Shown: one piece after another, positions 23,206 through 33,646 of the stretch
How positions within the stretch are numbered: position 1 is the first letter of the stretch
Layout: the number at the start of each line of letters is the position of its first letter
Assembly (NCBI GenBank): GCA_034509425.1
Contig: JAVTVJ010000297.1
Coordinates: 893,501 to 957,500 of the forward strand
Length of the DNA: 64,000 bases
Origin: Eopsaltria australis
Taxonomy: Eukaryota; Chordata; Aves; Passeriformes; Petroicidae
Direction of reading: 5' to 3'
Notes under the pieces: model-generated
Seen by the model: the letters and a program-made list of their open reading frames with translations, nothing else
What the model was told of the DNA's origin: nothing
The model's database searches: none
Translations under genes and position numbers: made by a program

Positions 23206-26200
23206 ATCCCAGGAAGGTTTCACTCATAACTAATTTTTGGTAGATGCTGTAGTTCAACCAAGCACTTACTCAGCAAAACCTTTAATTTTGCTCACAGGGT
23301 CAGACCCGATGATCATTCTTGGCCTTAAAACCTATGAAATGTCCTCTCCTACTGGAAAATCCTGGTTTGCAGCGCCATTTCCTCATGCCAGGAAGGTTCT
23401 TCCTTGCCCTCTGCCCACCAGCAGCTCCCATGTCCCATGCAGGGCAGCTCTGCACCAAACCCTGCCAGTGCACCTTGGAAAGCTGAGCCAGAACTGAAAA
23501 GTGAGAATGAAAGGAAGTTTTTTGGCAGGCAGCCTCTGCACATGAAAGGGTTTGGGATGGCTCTGGAGGCACGTTGTGAGCAGGGGGTGAGTTCTGCAAG
23601 ACCAGGGGCTGTGCCAGGCCCAGCATTCCCCCAGTAGCTGCCCAGTTCAAACCCAACCAGCTGACAAAGCCCCTGGGCTGCAGCAGCAGCCCAGCCTTGC
23701 TGGGTGACAACTAGAGATTTCCTGGCATTTGTCCTTTTTATTCAGTTGGCCACTATTTTTTCCCCCCCAGAAGCAAAACTGGCCCCCAGACAAATCCGTG
23801 GCAGGGTTCGTTACAAAGCCAGGAACATTAAAAGCAGCACAAGGAAAGCCAAATTACTTGTGGAAATCAAGATTGCTTGGATTTTCTTTTGCCACGGGAA
23901 GGCAGAGCTCTCTGTGCAGCGAGTGGTTCTTGGTTTAAGGACAAACAGTGCAAAAATTGGCAGAAATAGGACAGAAAAAATTTATTTTATTATTCTGTGG
24001 ACAGAACACTTTTATTTTATTATTACATTTTTTAACCAGCTCTAATTGTAAAACTGCATCCCTGGAAGGTGGGGAAAGGCTTCCAAAGTTCACTGACTTC
24101 CCAACCCTGCCAGGGATTCTCCTGATAACGGCACAGCAGGTCCACAGTGGCAAAGCCTAATTGACAAAGATCAAAATCTAATTTGGATAACACCAGGAGC
24201 CGAGGGGGTCATGCTCCAAATAGTGCTTGAGCCACAACCAGCAGTGTTTGTCATTTCACGGGGAAAATGCAAAAAAGATCATCCCAGGTCCCCAAATGAG
24301 GGAGATGCCAATAATATTGAAAAGCAGACGCAGGAAGAAGCCTCGCTCCTCAGGGTGCAATTACCGGGGCTGTGATGTGAAATGATAAAAAAATATTAAG
24401 TAGATTTTAATGTTCTAACAAAGGGTGGCCCTGCACTGGGCATAGGAATAGGGGAGGAAGATCCTTGGGGCACCCAGATGAAAAATAATAATACAAGTGT
24501 AGCTATTAGCAGAGCATTTCATGCCAGTGCCTGTCCCTCGTTGGGAGGAAGATTTCCTTACCTGGAATATAGGTCACTTTTCTTGGGAGGAAGCAATTGT
24601 TATTATTATCTGTTCATTCATTGAAAGGAACTAGACTAAACTGGTCCGTGAAATTAAAAAAAAAACCCCAAAACATCTTTTTTGTAGGATTTTTTTCCAT
24701 GTTTTCTGGGGTCTGGGGTGTTTCAGTAGCTGGGCTGTGTGCTCTGCATCTCAAATCTGATAAACCAGGTTGGGATGACTGAGGGAAGGAAATGCTGATA
24801 TTCACAGAGAATTCCTGAGGTGATTTTATGTGCCTTTACCTGAAAAAAATAACACAGAATTCTGTAAGATTCCTTTTTATATTCAGTGTTGTTTGCTGGC
24901 AATAAAGAGAAATTTTAGGTAAATTTTGCCCTCCTCTTTTCAATATCCAGGGAGTCAATGCCATATTTGACTTATCCATCTACTCTCTTGCAGCTTCAGT
25001 GGGATTTCACTCACTCCTCACTCCTGCCTGTGAGTCGTATTTCACTTTCCCATTTAAAATTTGCAAATTACAGCAGAAGAGAAATAATTTCAAGACTTTC
25101 CTCTGCACTGGGACTGAATTCATGTAGGTGCAAGTCAGCCAAGGTACTGCTGGCCTTTGGGGCTGTGAGAGCTGCTGGAAAATGTACAGTAAAAAGCTTT
25201 TATAAAAGTGATCTTAATGAAAAAAAGGGAGATTATTTAATAATGAACAGTGAGAAGGAGGAAAATTGGGACTGTGAGGTAATTTAGGGTTGGGGTGGTG
25301 ATCTGTTTGTGTTCCATTTGAAGTTTATGAGGATTTAATGTGATTTATGAAAGTGGTTGAAGTGACTTAGGAGCATGAGCTCCATTGACTCAGCTTTTCA
25401 AAAACGGAGAGGAGCTCAAAGCCCGAATCTCGATGATTTGTCCTCCTGAGCAACTTCAGAAAACCCAATCTCATTCTACCCCCTTATAGGAAAAGTAAAT
25501 CCTAATATTATAAATGAAAGCCAAGAGGTTCCTGCATCTACTCTGGCAGCACAGAACTGTTTTGAGGAGGGCTGAAAGGGCTGTGATGGATGAATTCCTG
25601 CCTCTGGCTGGCACTGCCAGTCCTGGTGCCACCTCAGCTCCGCAGCCATTTGGCAGAGCTCCTGTAAAGGCTCCAACACCGCTCCAGAGAAACCTTTGGA
25701 GAACAACAATTGCTCACACTCAGATTTGGCACGTTCAGCAGCCCAGGTCCAGCTCAGAGGGAGCATAAAATGCTCCTCACACTCCTGTTCCTGGGCAGGG
25801 TTAAAGCAGCTGACAGGCACTGATGGAAAAATGGCACCATCCCACCCTAGTGCTGGTTTTACCAGCATAAAAAAAAAGCAAGGAAAAGCAAAGCTTTAGC
25901 TTGGCCAACCCCAGCATGAAAAAATAAGCAAGGAAAAGCAGAGTTTAACTCTACCTTTCCATGATCTCTGTATTTTTTCCTTGCTAGTTTCTCACCAGCT
26001 GGAGGGTGATGGTCTGCATGGCACAGTGAGAGGTGGGAGGTGGATTCTCAGTGTGATCTACAGCTCGTCGTGCTTGTCAGGGCACTGGTGGGACATAAAG
26101 ATCCTTCTCGTGACAAAAAAGTGAATGATTTTTATACCCTCAGAGGTGAAATCAAACCAATCCCATTAATTTCAATTAAAATGTTACCTGTCTCCAGCTA

Positions 26201-26659
26201 TCTCTCTCTTTTTTTTTTTCCTTGCCCTCAAAGACTGTTTAGGGATGGGAAAAATGAAATATTAATGCATTCTATAAATAATATGTGTGAGGTCCACGGG
26301 GACACAGAACCCCCACATCATTAGTTAAATTGATCTTCCTCTTAGATTTTGCAGGAAATCTGGGGGTTGTGTGGCTTGGTTTTCAGGAAAAGTGGTCAAA
26401 CCTGGGTCTGGACTGCAGTGAAAACGGAGGTTTTTCCTGCTGCTCCTTTTTTTTCTGGATGTTTTAGACATTGCACAAGGTCAGAAGTTTCAGGAGAGGT
26501 GCCACTAACCTGTACTCACGCAATGAATCCTGCTATGGAATTTCCAGGAGTAAGGAAAAGCAGGATTGGGACTTTTAACAAGGAATAATTCTCAAAACAC
26601 AACTTGTTTCTGTTGTAGATAATTCCCTGCACATCACGGCTATAAGGAGCTTCCTGCAA
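23206..26659. other. Unique non-coding stretch, 3.4 kb
   Basis: No diagnostic mobile element. A very weak CR1-like motif at 23297-23335 was not accepted. AT-rich segments alternate with GC-richer ones (23390-23700). The longest frames (136 codons at 23300-23710 minus, 130 at 25476-25868 minus) have no recognisable content. A 49-bp tandem duplication at 25862-25949 is listed separately. Confidence 0.5.
25862..25949. repeat. Two-copy tandem duplication, 49-bp period
   Basis: The block CCAGCAT + A-run + AGCAAGGAAAAGCA is present at 25862-25900 and again, slightly diverged, at 25911-25949. The shared core AAGCAAGGAAAAGCA begins about 49 bp apart. A local duplication rather than a known repeat family. 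Confidence 0.8.
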
Positions 26660-26732
26660 TTCATGGAACCACAGAATGGTTTGGGTTGGAATGGACCTTC
26701 AGATCATCCAGTTCCAACCTCCCTGCTGAGGG
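26660..26732 (-). mobile_element. CR1 LINE, short 3' end fragment
   Basis: Antisense CR1 tail: AACCACAGAATGGTTTGGGT (26667-26686), TGGAATGGACCTTCAGATCA and GTTCCAACCTCCCTGCTGAG. The CATCCAGTTCCAACC variant marks a different subfamily or age from the CCATGGGCAGG type. Truncated to about 70 bp. Confidence 0.88.
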
Positions 26733-27365
26733 GTTTGTTCTCCAAATGCAATTTTTTGTGGAATTCTTGCAGACATTTTTAACACCTGTGACCATCACAC
26801 GGCGAGAGCAGCTTTGAACAAAGCAGGAGCTTCACCTGCTGCAGTTCCCTCTTGAAAAAAAAGCACAGTGTGGCTCCTTCCTCCTTCCCTGGAATGCAGC
26901 AGAGGAGCTTTTCCCTTTTATTTTTATTTTTGTGCATGTGTAATAACACAGAGTCACTGCATGAGCAACCAGCAATGTTTATTAATAGAGATCTCCAATT
27001 TTGGAGTCTTTGGTAAATTGAGAACACACTGAGAAAGAATCTTATCGCTCGAATCGGAGGAAATCCATTTCCAAGTTGTCTGTTTTTCATCAAATTAAAA
27101 TTAGTTCCATGGGAATATGAGGAGGTTTTTATAATTAGATAATGGAAATTTGCCTAGGTTATCTCCCACTTATTTGGATGGAACATAAATAACAGGAATG
27201 TCACATCATGCCAGCGTTTGCTCATCTAACTCAGCACAAATCCTGGGTCAAGCAAAAAAGATTTGGAAACATTTCAGTGCTTGTTGCTTAGAGACCATTT
27301 TGAACCACAGGAAGGATTTCGCTCAAATCCACAGCTGCAGAGTGAAAAATCTGAAAATTGCCAAT
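26733..27365. other. Unique non-coding spacer
   Basis: Nothing recognised beyond an A-rich and T-rich run near 26854 and 26919. The 104-codon minus frame at 26779-27093 has no recognisable features. Confidence 0.5.
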
Positions 27366-27457
27366 TTTTGGAAGGGACCTCAAGGACCGTCTTGTTGGAA
27401 CTCCGCAGCCACGAGCAGGGACACCTTCCACCAGGCCAGGTTTGCTCCAAGCCCTCA
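27366..27457 (-). mobile_element. CR1 LINE, diverged 3' end fragment
   Basis: Antisense CR1 remnant: TTTTGGAAGGGACCTCAAGG, then CGAGCAGGGACACCTTCCA (27412-27430), CCAGGCCAGGTTTGCTCCAA and GCCCT. The extreme 3' end (the GAATGGTTTGGGTT block) has decayed beyond recognition. Confidence 0.78.
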
Positions 27458-28834
27458 GGTGAAACATTCCCAAGAGTTATCCATCAGCTGGGAGTGATGT
27501 TCCCATTTCCCATCCCATGGAGAGATGGGATGGGAGATTATTTGGACATATTTCTCCTTTTCAACCAAACCTGGTCAGTAATCAGTACGTTTTGCTTTTT
27601 ATTTTATTTTATTTTATTTTTTATTTTAACCATTAGAATCATCTCTGCTTTCTCCCCTCTCCGTGCCTGTATTGAATATTGAATCCACATGGTTCAGGTG
27701 AAAATTCCTGAGGTTTGGAGCCAATTCCAGTGGGACATTGCAACAAATGGTGCTGTTGTCCTTCCCACTACAGGAGATGGTGTAATGGAGAGAAAATGTG
27801 ACATCACATCCCTTCCAGACAGCTAAGATATCATATCCCAATTATCCCAACTGTTTTCCACCTCAGGCATTCAAAAGTCCATTTTCCAGTGATCCCATTT
27901 TTCTCACACATAAAATCTAAATCAATTAAAATGAAATTTCTGGTTGGCTAAAGTGGGTTTGCACGGCATTAGCTCTCCAAGGATGTTTGTGGGACAATTT
28001 CTTTCCAAGTGAACTGGATTCATTGCCTGAAAACTAGGAAATATCCCAACAGTATCCCACAAAACTGCCACAGGAAGGATTTCCACCTGAAAAGGGCTGA
28101 GAGCTGGAATTCATACCGGCGAGTCTTGCAGATCAGAGTCAGCCCATTCAGCTCTTTGAACGCAGGGGGAAAATTCTGCATCAGTGACTGAAGAGATGCT
28201 AAAATTAAAGAAACCAGGGAAAGAGCCTGTCCTGCATCATCATTTCCAGAGGAGCTGGAAATAAACATGTATAACCAGATTTTAGGGAATATTCAACACC
28301 AGCCTGTTCATGCTGGGAAGACTGAAGAGCTTCCCCACAGCTTTTGCATAGTGGGAGCTGTAATTTCTTTTTTATCCCTACGTAGAGTGTCAGGCTTTTA
28401 TATATTAATCGCTGATTGGTTTTGTCTTCCTTTAAGAAATGCAATCCCTGCAAACACATCATCCCTCGGTGCTCTCTGCACGTGGAGAATGCAAAACCAC
28501 CTCCATAAAGCATTGCTGCACTGGTGAAATCAGCCAGGGTACAGCTCTCACTGCCCCTCTGTGAATCTCAAAAATTAATGTATTCCAAAAGGTTCCCTCT
28601 CTCCCCTTCTCTACGTTTTCTTTATTTTTTTTCCCCTTGCCCTAAATTCTGCCTGCCTGCCCTCTGGATATGGGATCAGTGAGAGCAGTTTCAAATGAGC
28701 ACCTGCAGGCAGAGAACGTCCCACCCCATGTGTGTGTGATGCTCCTGAGGATCCCAGCCAGGAGCACGGAGCTGGTGGCAGTTGCTGGGTTGTCACATCT
28801 GGTTGTGTCCTAGTCCTTGGCACCAGCGTGAAGA
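27458..28834. other. Unique non-coding stretch
   Basis: Unremarkable sequence with one pentanucleotide repeat at 27596-27628. No frame with a recognisable product. The CR1 copy at 28835 follows. Confidence 0.5.
27596..27628. repeat. (TTTTA)n microsatellite
   Basis: Five to six TTTTA units with one TTTTTTA interruption, about 33 bp. Confidence 0.92.
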
Positions 28835-29702
28835 TCATGAAATCACAAAATATCCTGAGCTGGAAGGGTCACACAAGGATGATCCTGCACAGACACCTCA
28901 ACAGCCCCACCCTGGGCATCCCTAGAGTGGTGTCCAAACTCTCCTGGAGCTCTGGAAGCCTCGGGGCCGTGCCCATTCCCTGGGGAGCCTGGGCAGTGCC
29001 AGCACCCTCTGGGGGAAGAACCTTTCCATGATATCCAAACCAAAAATACCCTGGGAGAGCTCCAGCTGTTCCCTCGGGTCACCAGAGAGCAGAGATCCGT
29101 GTCTTTCCCTCCTCTTCCCCTCCCAAGAAACTGTAACTGCAATGAGCTCTCCCCTCAACCTTCTCTCCTCCAGCTGAACATTCCAAGTGCTCTCAGCCCC
29201 TCCTCACACAGCTCCCCCTCAAGGCCCTTTCCCATCCTCGTGGCTCCTTTGGACACTCTGTACTTTAATGTCTTTTTTATGTTGTGGCACCCAAAGCTCC
29301 CCCAGCACTGGAGCTGAGGCTGCTCCAGCCCAGAGCAGAGCAGGACAATCCCTCGCTGGCCCAGCCAGTGCTGCTGGGTCTGATCCCCCAGGACAGGGAT
29401 GTCCCCAGGACAGGGATGTCCCCCCTGCCCCCAGGGCACTGCTGACTCTCATCCAACTCTCCTTCAACCACCACCCCCAGGTCCCTTTCCCTGGCACTGC
29501 TTTCCAGCCTCTCATTCTCAGTCTCTCCATAAATCCAGGCATTTCCCATCCTGGGTGCAGAATCCAGAATTTTTCCTTGTTAAACTCCACGTGGTCGGGG
29601 ATTTTTCATCCCTTTCATTTGTTGAGGTCTCTCTGCAGAGTCTCCCTACTCTCGAGGGAGCGAACAGCTCCTGCCAGGTTTGCATCATCCTCCCTCTTGC
29701 CA
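28835..29702 (-). mobile_element. CR1 LINE, longest copy, ORF2 C-terminal remnant
   Basis: Antisense CR1 of about 870 bp, the longest in the window. It begins with ATCACAAAATATCCTGAGC at the 3' end (28841-28859). It then carries family blocks such as CTCTGGGGGAAGAACCTTTC, TTTGGACACTCTGTACTTTA and CTCGAGGGAGCGAACAGCTC. CR1 is a non-LTR retrotransposon; ORF2 encodes an endonuclease and reverse transcriptase, and its C-terminus reaches almost to the 3' end. On the sense (minus) strand, remnants of that C-terminus are visible in several frames: FNKEKFWILHPGW, LWVPQHKKD, and LDIMERFFPQRVLALPRLPR near the end. These sit in different frames and are separated by stops, so the copy is inactive. The reverse-transcriptase catalytic core is not present. 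The + strand 204-codon frame at 29187-29801 is an antisense artefact. Confidence 0.95.
29388..29421. repeat. 17-bp perfect tandem duplication inside CR1
   Basis: CCAGGACAGGGATGTCC occurs twice back to back (29388-29404 and 29405-29421). It lies within the CR1 copy and replaces part of the family sequence, so it arose after insertion or marks a deletion repair. Confidence 0.9.
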
Positions 29703-32230
29703 AAATCCTGGAAAACTCCTTTTCTCCCTGCTACCTTTAGAAACTTCCAGGCTTTTGCACTCCCTGTGCTTGTTTTGCTGCCAATCCTGGTGGACTTGTG
29801 ACCATCCTGGAGAAAAACCCTTCTGGAATGTGCCCGTGCTCCCCTTGCACACCTGCTTTGTGGCTTCCCAAGTTTCCCCTGGCAGAGCAGGAGCAGGATT
29901 ATTTGCAGCCACTGCAGAAAGTCGCATTTCTGGTGTCATAACACAGCTGTCATCTCCCAAGAAATTACAATTATCTCTTTCGTAATTAGGACAAGTTTGG
30001 CTGAGACTCTGAGTCACTGGGAAGTTCAGCTCTGTTGTTCACCCCAGAATAGCTCTGTAGCTCCATAAATGTTTTCCCCACAGACTAAACCTCGAATTTA
30101 TGATGAAGGTTAAATCACTCCCACTCCTGAAGGCACGGAGGAGGTGGGAGGGTTTTATTGGGTGTTTTTCCAGGGATTGGACACCAAAACATCTGGTAAA
30201 TGATCAGGTAAAAGAGGAATATGTGTAAACAAAACAAAACAAAAAAATATATATAAGGAATAAAAATCTCATTATGCAAAAAATAGTGAAGCGTGGGATG
30301 AAATTCCACGGTGGACTTCCAAATCGTATATTCATAAATAAATACATTTAACCTCAGGTGGGTTTTTTCTTGGGAATTTTATTGCAGAGCTCAGAAATTC
30401 TTGCAGGTGACCTGGTGGGAATGTTGTAACAGAGCAGAGAAGCCAGGCCGAGTTGTCACCATCTTAAAAGCCAATGAAAAGAAGCAAAAAAAATATCAGG
30501 ATTTTAAAATTCTGAAAAGTCGGACTGAGGGGTAGAACCTGCTCATTACCTTAATTGATTGAGAGTGAGAAGTAGAATCTGCCTTAATTAGCGGCAACAA
30601 GTCCTTAAATAGAGGAAAACAGCCCCGGGTATGAGGTGTGAAGTGCTGCTGTTGTCAGGGGGAATCCTCAATGCGAGAGGTAAGGAAGGAAATATTTGCT
30701 GTTTCTCTTGCTCCTTTCATTGGCTGACAACTAAAACAGAGAATTTCCGTGGGAAAGGGTGGGATTTCCACCAAAAATGAACTTTAGGGTTGTGACTTTA
30801 TGAAATAAGGGACGACTAAAGTTAAGGTTTTTGCTTCCTTGGGACCCGCAATGGTTTCCTGCATTTGCGTGTTGGATTTGGAGTCAACTGGCTGTAAGTT
30901 TTTTATTCATTTTTCCATCTTAAGGCTATTTGAAGTGTTCTATTACACACGAAGTGGGAAAAAATCGATTAAAATTCTGATGTCTCCTCCATTTTCTCCT
31001 GTTTACAGCTAAAACCCAAGTTATATTGGTTTGGACATATTTAAGGAATTGTTTCAGTTAATTTTGGTGGTAAAGCTGAAGGTTTGTGCGCTCATGAAGA
31101 AAACCTAAAATAGGGTTTTGGCTGGAGGGAGGGAAGAATTCACTAAGAAAGATGACCAAGATTTGGTTTGGGTACCTTCCTATGGAGAAATGTCTTTCCA
31201 GAACCCACGTGGCTTTTTTGTTTTGGTTCAAAATCTCCCCTTGCTAAAGCTTGGTTTGTTTTCGGAACTGTTGGTGAACAGAAAATTTAACTTGGAAAAG
31301 AAAAATGGAAGTTTTGGGAAGTTTATGCTGGTTTCTGTTCTCAGTGTGATGAACAATGAAAGACTGGGTGAATTTTCCTTGGCTAAGAGAGAAACAAAGT
31401 CACAAATTGCAACACAACTAAAGGAGAAATCTGTATTATTTTTAGTTATGTCATTTTAGAGTTACAGAGAGACAGCTTTAAAATATAAACTTATAATGAA
31501 AAGGAATTAACACCTCTCAAAAAATTTGCTACATCACATCTGAGCTCTTTCTATTTCTGATGTGCCATTCACCAGTGAAAAACACAGGGAAAGGTGCTGG
31601 AAGGGAGGCACTGTTTGAACAGATCTAATCGTCAATAAGTAATTGTGTTTTAATTAAAATGTGTCATGTCATTCCGAGGGTCCTATATTACATGAGTATG
31701 AAAATGTATGACTGCATAATGCGGTAATAATTAGAATTACAGTTTCCTAACTCTTAAATTAAAATGCTTGGCAATTAACTGCCTGATAAATCTCACTTTT
31801 CCATGTGTGTGTTTTTTTTTTTTTTCCTTTCTATCTGGGAGTATTAAATAGTCCTAATTGCTGATTGCACGTTCCTGGGCTGCTGGCAGTTTGGTGTTGG
31901 GTGTATCAGATACAACTTCTCCAGTTATTGCTTTATTTTTGCACATGAGTCAGAGGAGTTGCGTGCAACTTTTACTGATTGGAGAACTCATGAAGTCCCA
32001 AAGCCTTAAAGACTTATTCAAAGCATCAGGGTGGGCAGGGATTTGATGCCTGGCCTTGGTGAGGTGGATCCCTGTGGGGATGTGTAATCCAGGCACAGTT
32101 CTGGAATTGTTGGATGCGATGCTTGTACCTTTTAGGCAGAATCCAATGATGGAGATTATTGGTTTAGTGAATTCAGAAATTAAATCTGTCTCATTTTCAT
32201 AGCTTGGTGTAGTGGCACTGCTTGATTTTG
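29703..32230. other. Unique non-coding stretch with a TAAT-rich segment
   Basis: No mobile element recognised. A poly-T run lies at about 31810-31825. The interval 31622-31795 is dense in TAAT/ATTA cores (for example AAGTAATTG, TTTAATTAAA, GTAATAATTAG, GCAATTAACT), which homeodomain proteins commonly bind, and looks like unique regulatory sequence. A start-like ATGAGGTGTG at 30631 precedes a donor-like GAGAG/GTAAGG at 30679; see findings. No gene is called. Confidence 0.5.
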
Positions 32231-32655
32231 AACACAGAATCCCAGAATCACTGTGGTTGGAAAAGCCCTCTCAAATTGAGTCCAACCAGCCCCACCACTG
32301 CCCCGTGTCCCCAGGTGCCACATCCACATGGATTTGAAATCCCTCCAGGGATGGGGACTTCACCATTGCCCCGGGCAGCTGTGCCAGGGCTGGACAACCC
32401 TTTCCATGAAGGAATTTCCCCAATATCCATCCTGAGCTTCCCCTGGCCCAGGCTGAGGCCGTTCCCTCTCCTCCTGTCCCTGTTCCCTGGGAGCAGAGCC
32501 CGACCCCCCCTGAGCCCCCTCCTGTCAGGGACTGTGCAGAGCCACAAGGTCCCCCCTGAGCCTCCTTTGCTCCAGGCTCAGCCCCTTCCCAGCTCCCTCA
32601 GGAATTCTCCAGCCCTTTCCCAGCTCTGTTCCCTTTGCTGGACACGCTCCTTGTC
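32231..32655 (-). mobile_element. CR1 LINE, 3' end fragment, second subfamily
   Basis: Antisense CR1 of about 425 bp of the type whose 3' end reads AGAATCCCAGAATCACTGTG, TGGTTGGAAAAGCCCTC and GAGTCCAACCAG. It continues through CAGGGATGGGGACTTCACC (32347-32365), AGGCCGTTCCCTCTCCTCC and CCCCTGAGCCTCCTTTGCTC to CTTTGCTGGACACGCTCC (32633-32650). All frames are broken. A second CR1 in the same orientation starts about 15 bp later. Confidence 0.94.
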
Positions 32656-32668
32656 CATCTTGTAATGA

Positions 32669-32799
32669 ATTACAGAATCCCAGACTAGTTTGGAAGGGAC
32701 CTTACAACTCATCCCATTCCAACCCCGTGCCGTGGGCAGCAGAGACACCTTCCACCATCCCCGGTTGCTCCAAGCCCCGTCCAGCCTGGTTTGGATGAA
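32669..32799 (-). mobile_element. CR1 LINE, 3' end fragment
   Basis: Antisense CR1 tail: TTACAGAATCCCAGACTAGT, TTTGGAAGGGACCTTACAA (32690-32708), CCATTCCAACCCCGTGCCGT, and GTTGCTCCAAGCCCCGTCCA. It stops within CAGCCTGGTTTGGATG. Its 3' end abuts the truncated 5' end of the preceding copy. Confidence 0.9.
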
Positions 32800-33646
32800 T
32801 ATTTCTGTACTTTTAGACAAATTCTGTTGTTCCCACGTCCCTCTCCGGCTGAACAATTAACAAATGAGGGGTAGGATGTGGCTCCGTGTGACAGCTCTGA
32901 GCCGTGTGGTTTCTTGGGGACATTCAGGGCGTCCCAATGCGCTCTCCCGGGCTCGGATCGCGCTTTTAGCGTTCCCATAAATGCCCTGCTCTGCCTAACA
33001 ATGAGGAGCCGAGCACAAATGCGTCTGGAAAGAGCTAAAAGCTGCAAAAGGCGTCTCCAGAAAGGCTCTTCCATTTGCATTTTGAATGGGGTCATCAGCG
33101 TAAATTGAATTGGAAGTAAAGGCTCTTGCCAGAGATGTTTTCTGTGTTCGCTGCCGGGGAGCGGGGAAAGGGTTGGAAAAGACTCAAGGAACTCCACAAG
33201 GCAGCGCGGCCCCGACTCGGGGTGGATAAACACGGGAGGATCACCCAGGACCCCACAAATTCATTGAGACACCTGAGTTTGGGAGGCGACAAACTCCGCG
33301 GCACGACCCGAGCGAAATCTTCATTTTACGGGGAAGAGCAGAATCTTGAGAGCAGCCGCTTCCTTAAACATTTATTAAACTCCTTCCCTGCAGATGTAAC
33401 ATTTCCCGAGTTTCCCCCTGCACTTCACATCTCGGTGCTCATGGCGTGAACTTTACTGGGGCTGGTTCTTTAGTGGCTGACTGGAGGTGAGCCAGGAGCG
33501 ATGACTTCCAGGCATCTCCCCCGACATTCCCGCATCCCATCCCACCCCCGGCGAGCGCCTGTGCCGGGGATGAGCGCTCCTGTCACCAGGGCCTTGAAAA
33601 TTCCCATCATCTTTGGACTTTTTGAGCTGATAAATAGGAGATTATA
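32800..33646. other. CpG-enriched unique stretch before the tandem array
   Basis: CpGs are frequent from about 32890 to 33580, with dense spots near 32940-32970, 33150-33220, 33290-33320 and 33548-33580. The segment 32980-33120 (around CCATAAATGCCCTGC and TCCATTTGCATTTTGAATGG, the latter containing an octamer-like ATTTGCAT) looks like regulatory DNA. No exon is evident; the 107-codon + frame at 33126-33449 is unrecognised. Confidence 0.5.

Noticed and set aside
23297..23335. Possible + strand CR1 tail (GATGATCATTCTTGG)
   Set aside because: Only a few bases match and the CCCTTCCAACC core is absent.
29187..29801. 204-codon plus-strand open frame
   Set aside because: It is the antisense of a CR1 element; the real remnants are on the minus strand.
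32709..33233. 174-codon minus-strand open frame
   Set aside because: Runs from a CR1 tail into CpG-rich unique sequence; no coherent protein.
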